This document shows, piece by piece, positions 1 to 5,232 of a stretch of 6,566 nucleotides of DNA. A program made the translations under genes and the position numbers. Origin of the DNA: Rhodothermia bacterium (GTDB lineage: Bacteria > Bacteroidota > Rhodothermia > Balneolales > Natronogracilivirgulaceae); the NCBI GenBank assembly GCA_007122185.1, contig SKUI01000121.1:1-6566 (forward strand). Reading direction: 5' to 3'. Numbering within the stretch: the stretch's first letter is position 1; each line of letters opens with the position of its first letter. Below the pieces are notes generated by a model. That model did not search any database. It saw nothing but the letters and a program-made list of their open reading frames with translations, and had not been told where the DNA came from.

Positions 1-324
1 CTGGGCGTTTTCCTTGATCTGCTTCTGGGTTTCGATCTCCTTGGTCAGGGCATCGTATTCGCGGTTGTTGCGAACCGTCAGCTGCTGTTCCTCGTATTTG
101 GCTACGAGATTGTCCGCTTCCTCGATTTCCAGTTCAAGGTTCGACTTCTCAAGGGTGAGGTCCTTAATCTCCGCTTTGGAGCGCTTGATACGTGCTTCCA
201 GCCGGGTTATCTCTGTCTCGATATCGAGGATCTCCTCCGGCAGATCTCCGCGCATGCGTTTGAGCTCGTCAATCCGATTGTCAATGTACTGCAGGTTGGT
301 CAGGTTTTGAAGTACTTCTACCAT
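1..324 (-). CDS. CT398-type zinc-ribbon coiled-coil protein (DUF164/COG1579 family), N-terminal part
   Basis: Reading leftward from the ATG at 324-322, 108 codons stay open to the window edge, so the C-terminal part is missing. The protein starts MVEVLQNLTNLQYIDNRIDE and is almost entirely charged, heptad-like helix. It contains VRNNREYDALTKEIE near residues 85-99, a motif typical of the helical hairpin of CT398-like proteins. Family members are about 240 residues and end in a four-cysteine zinc ribbon, which here would lie beyond base 1 and cannot be seen. Molecular function is poorly defined; a nucleic-acid or protein-binding scaffold role is usually proposed. The start lies 19 nt after the stop of the Nif3-like gene on the same strand, so the two are probably one transcript. 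This pairing recurs across phyla (for example Rv2229c/Rv2230c in Mycobacterium tuberculosis). No Shine-Dalgarno is visible. Family call fairly sure; function unknown. Confidence 0.85.
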   Translation of the reverse strand, partial: MVEVLQNLTNLQYIDNRIDELKRMRGDLPEEILDIETEITRLEARIKRSKAEIKDLTLEKSNLELEIEEADNLVAKYEEQQLTVRNNREYDALTKEIETQKQIKENAQ

Positions 325-343
325 AGATGTATGCTTACGCTGT

Positions 344-1171
344 TTACTTCATTTTTTGGGGTTGTTCTTGAAAAACATACTGGACCGGATTGGTGTTGAC
401 GCTGGTGCGATGCACCTCCATTTCCGGAAACCGGTCGCGCAACCGGTCGCACAGTGCCTTCACTACCGGCACCTCCGTTTCATAATGCCCCGCATCCACA
501 AGCAGAAACGCATCGGACGCGGTAAAAAATTCGTGGTATTTCAAATCGGCGGTCACGTAGGCGTCGGCGCCCTGCCTGCGCGCCTCGTCCGCCAGAAACG
601 ATCCGGCACCGCCGCAGACGGCCACCTTCCGGATCTGCTCCGGGGATCCCGCATAGCGAAGGCCTCTGTTTTCAAGACGATCCGACACCAGATCCAGAAA
701 TGCCGGCAGCTCCATGGGCTCGGGCAGCATTCCGATCATACCGAAACCGGTCTCCTTGCCACGGGGATGCGCCGGGACTTCCTCCGTTTTGAGGAAATGC
801 ACATCGATCAGTCCGAGGCGGGACGCCAGCACAAAAGAGACTCCGCCCGGGGCGGCATCCAGATTGGTATGGGCGGCTATGACATTGATGTCATTTTTGA
901 TCAGACGGAAGATGAGCGAGCCGGTGACGTCCGATGAGGTAATGCGGGAAAGCTTCCGGAAAATAAGAGGGTGGTGCGCGACGATGAGATCGGCCTCAAG
1001 GGCGATGGCCTCATCCACCACTTCCGGGGTCACATCCAGGCAGGCGAGGATGCTGCTGACTTCCTGTTCTTCATTTCCTACCAACAATCCAACGTTATCA
1101 TATTCGAGCTTGGTGCTTTGCGGTGCCCAGTCTTCCAGAAACTCGAGGATATGATGGTTGGTGTATCTCAT
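344..1171 (-). CDS. Nif3-like dinuclear metal-centre hexameric protein (DUF34/YbgI family)
   Basis: A 275-residue cytoplasmic protein of the Nif3/DUF34 family, which forms hexameric toroids with a two-metal site on each subunit. The metal ligands can be seen: His66-His67 in AHHPLIF, His101 and Asp105 in HTNLDAAPGG, and near the C terminus His229 and Glu233 in GHYETEVP. The spacing matches the E. coli YbgI ligands. A segment VAVCGGAGSFL (about 183-193) is the usual second glycine-rich block. Length fits the short form; the long forms (about 370 residues) have an extra PII-like insert that is absent here. Biochemical activity is not settled: GTP cyclohydrolase-like and metal-insertion roles have been suggested. 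It is first in a leftward pair with the zinc-ribbon gene. The ATG at 1171-1169 gives the usual N terminus (about 25 residues before DNVGLLVG). The upstream bases show only a weak purine run. Confidence 0.95.
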   Translation of the reverse strand: MRYTNHHILEFLEDWAPQSTKLEYDNVGLLVGNEEQEVSSILACLDVTPEVVDEAIALEADLIVAHHPLIFRKLSRITSSDVTGSLIFRLIKNDINVIAAHTNLDAAPGGVSFVLASRLGLIDVHFLKTEEVPAHPRGKETGFGMIGMLPEPMELPAFLDLVSDRLENRGLRYAGSPEQIRKVAVCGGAGSFLADEARRQGADAYVTADLKYHEFFTASDAFLLVDAGHYETEVPVVKALCDRLRDRFPEMEVHRTSVNTNPVQYVFQEQPQKMK

Positions 1172-1409
1172 ATTCCCGAGGAGCAGCCCCCTGTCTGCCC
1201 GAATGCTAAACCTATGTAGGCAGGATCAAATCTGTAAATTGTGTCTCTGTTTCGATACACGATATTAGACGATGTCAGCTTTTTTTAGTCAGAAAAGAAA
1301 TATAACAGTTTTTTTGACCACATAAAAGCTTTTCCTTTTCTTACCTTGTTCTTTTTAAAAACGTATCTTTCATTGGTATCGTATCCTGAACACTAAAATC
1401 CGGCTGACC
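1172..1409. promoter_or_regulatory. AT-rich divergent intergenic region, presumed to hold both promoters
   Basis: This 238-base gap lies between a leftward and a rightward gene, so it should contain promoters for both directions. From about 1250 to 1370 it is far more AT-rich than the flanking coding DNA. It has two T7 runs (1280-1286 and 1309-1315, each after CAGC or CAG), a perfect palindrome AAAAGCTTTT at 1324-1333, and many oligo-A/T patches. Candidate rightward elements are TTGACC at 1314-1319 and TACCTTG at 1342-1348, the latter close to the Bacteroidota -7 element TAnnTTTG but one T short; their spacing is longer than expected. Leftward, TAGGTTTA (complement of 1209-1216) matches five of six fixed positions. 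None is convincing alone. I see no small ORF with a plausible start, and no tRNA or riboswitch fold. Confidence 0.4.
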
Positions 1410-2108
1410 GTGATCCGCAAAAATCTGGCAATACTGAACGAGACCATCGGCGAAATCTGTGAAAAATGCGGCCGTGATCCGGGGGAAATACGGCTGGTGG
1501 CGGTTACCAAAACCCATCCCGAAGAGACCATTATGGAGGCCTATGCGGAGGGTCTGCGGGATTTCGGCGAGAACAAGGTGCAGGAGCTGGTCCCGAAAAT
1601 GTCCGCCCTGCCGGATGACATAGAATGGCACATGGTGGGGACCATCCAGACGAACAAGATCAAGGATCTGGCGGGACGGGTCAACTGGATCCACTCCATC
1701 TCCAAGGAGAAGTATCTGAAGGAGCTGGAGAAGCGGCTGGCGCGGGTCGACCGGGTCGTGCGGGTGCTCATCCAGGTCAACATAAGCGGCGAGGATCAGA
1801 AAAGCGGATGCGAGCCGAAGCAGATTGCGGAGATCCTCCGTTATGCGGCCGGACTGAAGCACGTCACGGTGCACGGGCTGATGGGCATGGCCGCGCTTAC
1901 CGCCGACCGTGACCAGATACGCAAACAGTTCCGGATGCTGCGGCGGCTGCGGGACGAACACCGCGCATACGAGGCCGGGAACATTCGTCTGGACGAGCTC
2001 TCGATGGGCATGAGCGGGGATTACGACATTGCCATTGAGGAGGGAGCGACGATGATCCGGTTGGGAACCAGTATTTTTGGAAGCCGCGACTATAATGTGC
2101 CCTTATAA
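1410..2108 (+). CDS. yggS: YggS/PLPBP family pyridoxal 5'-phosphate homeostasis protein
   Basis: A 232-residue cytoplasmic protein of the YggS/PROSC/YlmE family. Members bind PLP on a TIM barrel resembling the N-terminal domain of alanine racemase but have no known catalytic activity; they buffer PLP and influence amino-acid and keto-acid pools. The signature blocks are present in order: LVAVTKTHP with the PLP lysine at Lys34 (E. coli Lys36), FGENKVQE at 52-59, WHMVGTIQTNK at 73-83, VNISGEDQKSGC near 123-134, HGLMGMA near 155-161, and the phosphate-binding C-terminal block LSMGMSGDYDIAIEEGAT followed by RLGTSIFG at about 197-224. The start is GTG at 1410: there is no in-frame ATG between it and the upstream stop at 1356-1358, and it gives the normal N-terminal length. 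It is first in the rightward series. Its order relative to divIVA recalls Gram-positive division loci. Confidence 0.95.
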   Translation: MIRKNLAILNETIGEICEKCGRDPGEIRLVAVTKTHPEETIMEAYAEGLRDFGENKVQELVPKMSALPDDIEWHMVGTIQTNKIKDLAGRVNWIHSISKEKYLKELEKRLARVDRVVRVLIQVNISGEDQKSGCEPKQIAEILRYAAGLKHVTVHGLMGMAALTADRDQIRKQFRMLRRLRDEHRAYEAGNIRLDELSMGMSGDYDIAIEEGATMIRLGTSIFGSRDYNVPL

Positions 2109-2119
2109 TGTGTAACCAC

Positions 2120-2171
2120 CGGGCCGGACTTTCCGTATGATCAGGAAAGTCCACCGCATCCGGTTGGCCCG
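2120..2171 (+). repeat. Nested inverted repeat (strong hairpin) between yggS and the small membrane protein gene
   Basis: GGACTTTCC at 2126-2134 is a perfect 9-bp inverted repeat of GGAAAGTCC at 2144-2152, with a 9-base loop. Immediately outside the left arm, CGGGCC (2120-2125) is complementary to GGCCCG at 2166-2171, so the two stems can form together with a 13-base bulge on the right side. It begins 11 bases after the yggS stop and ends 34 bases before the next start. There is no T-run after either right arm, so it does not look like a standard intrinsic terminator. It could be an mRNA-stabilising or processing hairpin, a U-less terminator, or a DNA-binding site. The pairing is directly visible; the role is unknown. 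Confidence 0.6.
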
Positions 2172-2205
2172 AAACCACGCAACCTGCCACTTTATTCAAC
2201 TGACC

Positions 2206-2544
2206 ATGACACCCATATTATTTCTTTTCTCAAACGACATACTGCTTCCGATCGTAGCCATCATTGCCGTTTTCGGTGTCGGAGGTTTTATCGTCCTGAA
2301 AATAATACAGCTCATTCGTGATGCCATCCTGTCTCGCCGGGCACCCGCACAAAGCGATGCCGTCATCCGCAAGCTGCAGGAATTCGAACAGCGCCACGAG
2401 CAGCTCGTCAAGCGGGTACAGAACCTGGAGACGATTATTGTGGATGCGGACCTTGGCAATCCCGACACCGGCGGTCGGTCAGGCCCGGGCAGTGGTTCCG
2501 ACGATGAAAGCGATGACCGGCCTTTGAAAAACAAACTGCTCTGA
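2206..2544 (+). CDS. Small single-span membrane protein with cytoplasmic coiled coil, unrecognised family
   Basis: I do not recognise a named family. The 112-residue product has a short hydrophobic start (MTPILFLF), one membrane segment at about residues 12-36 containing IVAIIAVFGVGGFIVL, then basic residues (RRA at 44-46), suggesting the C-terminal part is cytoplasmic. Residues 52-80 (AVIRKLQEFEQRHEQLVKRV then QNLETIIVD) are a strong coiled-coil prediction. The tail, about 84-107, is Gly/Ser/Asp-rich and probably disordered. The layout resembles phage-shock protein PspB, whose coiled coil also ends with a RIxxLExIL-like stretch, but PspB is shorter and no other psp gene is near. An earlier in-frame ATG at 2137 lies inside the hairpin loop and would add 23 basic residues before the membrane segment; I prefer the ATG at 2206. 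Its place between yggS and divIVA parallels yggT, though YggT has two spans, so homology is not claimed. Confidence 0.75.
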   Translation: MTPILFLFSNDILLPIVAIIAVFGVGGFIVLKIIQLIRDAILSRRAPAQSDAVIRKLQEFEQRHEQLVKRVQNLETIIVDADLGNPDTGGRSGPGSGSDDESDDRPLKNKLL

Positions 2545-2598
2545 TCCGGGCAGATCCGCTCAGGTTCTGTTCCGCTTTGGTGTTGTATTGCTGCACGC

Positions 2599-2617
2599 AC
2601 ACTCTTAAATTGAGTGT
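2599..2617 (+). promoter_or_regulatory. Dyad upstream of divIVA, possible operator or promoter element
   Basis: ACACTC (2599-2604) and GAGTGT (2612-2617) form a perfect 6-bp inverted repeat around an AT-only centre, TTAAATT. The dyad ends 23 bases before the divIVA-domain ATG at 2641. The centre overlaps TAAATTG (2606-2612), close to a Bacteroidota -7 element, with TTG at 2583-2585 upstream. A regulator bound here would cover the putative promoter. As RNA the stem would be weak, and no T-run follows. Role is inference only. Confidence 0.35.
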
Positions 2618-2640
2618 TGAACCAAAGCCGGAAGACCACT

Positions 2641-3246
2641 ATGAAATTATCAGCACTTGAGATCAAGCAGCAAAATTTTGCCAAATCATTGCGCGGCTAC
2701 GACGTGGCTGAGGTGCAATCCTTTCTGAATGTCGTCTCGAACGAATGGGAGCACCTCTCAAACCGGTGCAGGGAGCAGGACAGAGAGATCCAGCGGCTCA
2801 ATGAGAAGCTTCAGCACTATCAGAAAGTGGAGGAGGCCCTGCATGATACGTTGCAGACAGCCAAGGAATCGGCCGAACAGCGTATCAACAGTTCCAAACA
2901 GGAAGCCCAGAATCGCATTGCCAAGGCAGAGCTGGAAGCTGAAAAGATCGTTCGCGACAGTCAGCAGCAGCGGCAGGCCATCCGGCAGAGCATCCAGCGC
3001 CTGCTGGAGCGGCGACACGAGATCATCCGGGGTATGGAATCGTACCTGGAACTGGCCACCGAATCACTCGAATCGTTCCGGCGCGACGATCATTCAACGT
3101 TTTCGCTGCCCAGGGAAGATGCCGAAGACAGCCCCGAAGCCAAAAACGGGTCCGGTGCAGAAGAGAAAAAAAAGAAACCGAAAACTACCTCACACGTCCC
3201 GGGCGCCGAAGATCTCGACGATCTCATTGACGATATGGACGACTAA
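2641..3246 (+). CDS. DivIVA-domain coiled-coil protein
   Basis: A 201-residue cytoplasmic protein whose first 30 residues match the DivIVA lipid-binding head: MKLSALEIKQQNFAKSLRGY followed by DVAEVQSFL, comparable to the B. subtilis TPNDIHNKTFTKSFRGYDEDEVNEFL. The residue at the exposed membrane-inserting position (B. subtilis Phe17) is Leu17 here, next to the conserved Arg18. Residues about 33-147 form a near-continuous charged coiled coil, as expected for an oligomerising scaffold. The tail from about 150 is low-complexity, with EEKKKKPK (174-181) and a very acidic end, DLDDLIDDMDD (191-201). DivIVA proteins mark curved membranes and recruit division or envelope-growth factors; whether this one does so is unknown. 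An in-frame GTG at 2614 would add nine residues, but the ATG at 2641 gives the family's standard N terminus. The next gene starts 18 bases after its stop, suggesting co-transcription. Confidence 0.88.
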   Translation: MKLSALEIKQQNFAKSLRGYDVAEVQSFLNVVSNEWEHLSNRCREQDREIQRLNEKLQHYQKVEEALHDTLQTAKESAEQRINSSKQEAQNRIAKAELEAEKIVRDSQQQRQAIRQSIQRLLERRHEIIRGMESYLELATESLESFRRDDHSTFSLPREDAEDSPEAKNGSGAEEKKKKPKTTSHVPGAEDLDDLIDDMDD

Positions 3247-3264
3247 ATAAACGCAATAAAAACC

Positions 3265-4104
3265 ATGCCTGAACTGGAAACCGTGCAGGAGTTTCGTGCA
3301 AAACGGGATGAGGCACGTGCATACCTGGAAGAGTCAACCAACATCAAGCCCGACTTTCTTATCATTCTTGGCACGGGGCTGGGACGCCTGGCCGAGGAAA
3401 TTGACGTATCCACCGCTGTCTCCTACTCGGATATTCCGCATTTCCCTGTCTCTACGGTGGAAAGCCATGCCGGACGTTTGCTGTTTGGCACGCTGAGCGG
3501 CAAGAACGTCGTGGCCATGCAGGGGCGTTTCCATTACTACGAAGGCTACACCATGCAGCAGATCGTGTTCCCGGTCCGCGTCGCACATGCTCTTGGCGCC
3601 CGCACCATGCTGGTGTCCAACGCTTGCGGCGGTATGAACCCGCTGTTTCGCCGGGGCGACATCATGTGCATAACCGATCACATCAACCTGCTGGGGGACA
3701 ATCCCCTGATCGGCCAGAACGACAATGAGCTGGGCGTCCGTTTCCCGGACATGAGCGAGCCCTATTCGCCCGATCTGATTTTCCTCGCCGAGAAAGTGGC
3801 GCTCGGGAGCAACATAAAGATGCATCAGGGTGTTTATGCATCCGTACCCGGCCCCACGCTGGAAACCCGTGCGGAGTACCGTTTTCTGCGACTGATCGGC
3901 GCCGATGTGGTGGGCATGAGCACCATTCCGGAAGTGATCGCCGCCGTGCACATGAGCATGAAGGTGCTCGGCATTTCGGTGATCACCGACGAATGCTTCC
4001 CCGACGCACTTGAGCCGGTCAAAATGGAGGATATCCTCGCCGCCGCGGATATGGCCGAACCGAAAATGACACAGGTGATGAAAGGAGTGCTCGCCGAGCT
4101 GTGA
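3265..4104 (+). CDS. Purine-nucleoside phosphorylase, trimeric PNP/MTAP family
   Basis: A 279-residue enzyme of purine salvage that splits purine nucleosides with phosphate into the free base and (deoxy)ribose 1-phosphate. It belongs to the trimeric (PNP-II, mammalian-like) family. Motifs in order: IILGTGLG at 33-40 (phosphate loop), FPVSTVESHAG at 60-70, QGRFHYYEGY at 86-95 with Arg88 and His90 matching human Arg84 and His86, SNACGGMNP at 118-126, TDHINLL at 137-143, FPDMSEPY at 160-167, GPTLETRAEYR at 196-206 with Glu204 matching human Glu201, GMSTIPE at 217-223, and VITDE at 239-243. Asp242 takes the place of human Asn243, which contacts the purine base; Asp at this site is, as I recall, usual in Bacteroidota enzymes. 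Length is normal. The leader before the ATG is A-rich with no Shine-Dalgarno. It probably follows divIVA on one mRNA. Family certain; substrate range (guanosine/inosine versus adenosine) open. Confidence 0.95.
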   Translation: MPELETVQEFRAKRDEARAYLEESTNIKPDFLIILGTGLGRLAEEIDVSTAVSYSDIPHFPVSTVESHAGRLLFGTLSGKNVVAMQGRFHYYEGYTMQQIVFPVRVAHALGARTMLVSNACGGMNPLFRRGDIMCITDHINLLGDNPLIGQNDNELGVRFPDMSEPYSPDLIFLAEKVALGSNIKMHQGVYASVPGPTLETRAEYRFLRLIGADVVGMSTIPEVIAAVHMSMKVLGISVITDECFPDALEPVKMEDILAAADMAEPKMTQVMKGVLAEL

Positions 4105-4154
4105 CTTTCCCCCGGATTGGCACTCCGGACCTGCTGCGCATCAATGTTTTACGC

Positions 4155-4186
4155 ACAATGCACCCAAACCGGAAAGCATTGTTTTT
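4155..4186 (+). terminator. Weak intrinsic-terminator-like hairpin after the phosphorylase
   Basis: ACAATGC (4155-4161) pairs perfectly with GCATTGT (4176-4182) across a 14-base loop, and the right arm runs into five T residues (4182-4186). The site is 51 bases after the PNP stop and ends 78 bases before the next start, where a terminator would be expected. The stem is only 7 bp with three GC pairs and the loop is large, so termination may be inefficient or the match may be chance. A second short stem, CCGGA/TCCGG at 4112-4116/4124-4128, lies closer to the stop but has no T-run. Confidence 0.35.
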
Positions 4187-4264
4187 CCAACTGAAAATAA
4201 ACCGGTAACCGTCTCGTTTCTATTGCGTATTTTGTTTTGCAAGCAGATTCAAACGAAACCCGAC

Positions 4265-5074
4265 ATGTTTTCTTCTGAACACCATCACATCTGGGACGAA
4301 CATCAGTGGGAATCTCACATCAACGAGATGACCAGGCGCCACGAACACCTGCGCGAACTGATCGAATCCGGTCCCGGCGATCATCCGCGCTGGCTGACTC
4401 ATATCAGGGATTTCCCGACCAAACTGGATGCCGTCGATGCATTTATCGAGGAGGAGCTGCTGCTGGAAGAGTCCTATTTCCCAATGGATGATGAGACCGA
4501 GGTGGACGATGACATGGATGATCCCCTCTTTATGGATGATGAGCAGCTGGATGAGTGGGATCCCGAAGAGGACGGCGACATCCACGAGGAACCGGAAGAG
4601 GGGGATGATGCGATCGGCGATGAGGACGAGCATCTGGAAAGTATCTTCGAGGATATTTTTGAAGAGGAGTCACAGAATGAGACCCCCTATGATTATGCAT
4701 CGCTGGAAAACATCGCCATTTATACCGATGCGCGGGACCTCGCGGCCGACCTGCTCGTCTTCAACGACAGCAAGCCGCACTACATGGGCCATCCCGGATT
4801 TATCCACCTGGTGTCCGAGGTCCTTCTGATCAGCACGAAGCTCGCTGCCGCGTACTCCATGGGATTTGACGTGGAAGTGCTCGGTGCCAATATCGCCTAT
4901 TGCAAAAAAGCGCTGGAAAGGGCAAACCTGACACTTATGCACCTTCAAAGCCTGCGTGAAAGCCCGCTGAACCGGGCCGACTACTTTGAGTTGCATCGCC
5001 GTCTGTTCGAATTGCGAAACAACATTGCTGTTCACGTCCAGGAGACCCGAGGCTTTTTCCAGAGCCAGCTTTGA
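4265..5074 (+). CDS. Hypothetical protein with acidic middle segment and helical C-terminal domain
   Basis: I do not recognise this 269-residue protein. It has three parts. Residues 1-70 are a His/Glu/Arg-rich, probably helical start (four His within 6-13, plus three Trp at 10, 15 and 43). Residues 74-136 are extremely acidic: 35 of 63 are Asp or Glu, with the phrase MDDE at 74-77 and 90-93 and MDD at 84-86. Residues about 142-269 look like a compact helical bundle with a hydrophobic core (LVSEVLLISTKLAAAYSMGF at 182-201) and a closing helix ELHRRLFELRNNIAVHVQE. No Lys or Arg occurs from 54 to 156. No signal peptide or membrane span is evident, so it is likely cytoplasmic. The ATG at 4265 is preferred over an in-frame TTG at 4223, which would put the start in an AT-rich leader. 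The bundle vaguely recalls HEPN or four-helix-bundle proteins, but no catalytic motif supports that. Confidence 0.8.
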   Translation: MFSSEHHHIWDEHQWESHINEMTRRHEHLRELIESGPGDHPRWLTHIRDFPTKLDAVDAFIEEELLLEESYFPMDDETEVDDDMDDPLFMDDEQLDEWDPEEDGDIHEEPEEGDDAIGDEDEHLESIFEDIFEEESQNETPYDYASLENIAIYTDARDLAADLLVFNDSKPHYMGHPGFIHLVSEVLLISTKLAAAYSMGFDVEVLGANIAYCKKALERANLTLMHLQSLRESPLNRADYFELHRRLFELRNNIAVHVQETRGFFQSQL

Positions 5075-5232
5075 TCCCCGAGCGGGCGCTGCTTTTCTTT
5101 CTGCCTTTCTCCTTTTTGTTGCTTGCACTGCAAAAATGTGCTTTTATCATCGGAAAAGCGTAAGGAATCCGGCCTGGGATACTCTGATTAGCATACCAAA
5201 GCCAAACGCGATTTCTATACGACGATTCCGGT
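5075..5232. other. Pyrimidine-rich intergenic stretch before comEC
   Basis: This 158-base gap opens with a long C/T-rich tract (about 5088-5124) that contains several T-runs. Upstream of it, GAGCGGGCGCT could only form a stem too short to call a terminator. TTGCACTGCAA at 5123-5133 is a small dyad with a 1-base centre. No credible -10/-33 pair, small ORF or RNA fold was found. It presumably carries the comEC promoter or is a transcribed spacer. Confidence 0.3.

Noticed and set aside
14..310. Ser/Arg-rich plus-strand frame at the left edge
   Set aside because: It is antisense to the CT398-type coiled-coil gene, and the Ser/Arg richness is the complement of its Glu/Leu/Lys codons.
356..1219. 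Several plus-strand frames opposite the Nif3-like gene
   Set aside because: They overlap one another and lie antisense to a gene with all its metal ligands intact; none has a recognisable motif.
1341..1961. Minus-strand 206-codon frame opposite yggS
   Set aside because: Antisense shadow of a well-conserved gene; composition follows from the complementary codons.
2137..2205. Upstream ATG extending the small membrane protein by 23 residues
   Set aside because: The ATG lies in the loop of a strong inverted repeat, and the added stretch is a basic peptide unlike the start of a membrane protein; the ATG at 2206 fits better.
3334..3951. Minus-strand 205-codon frame opposite the phosphorylase
   Set aside because: Antisense shadow; the plus-strand frame carries the complete PNP motif set.
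4484..4640. GATGA/GAGGA-rich DNA considered as a possible CRISPR or satellite
   Set aside because: The similarity comes from runs of Asp and Glu codons in one open frame; there are no regular repeats and spacers.
5076..5100. Possible intrinsic terminator (GC-rich GAGCGGGCGCT followed by T-rich DNA)
   Set aside because: Only 3-bp stems with a legal loop can form, and the T-rich part is interrupted by C.
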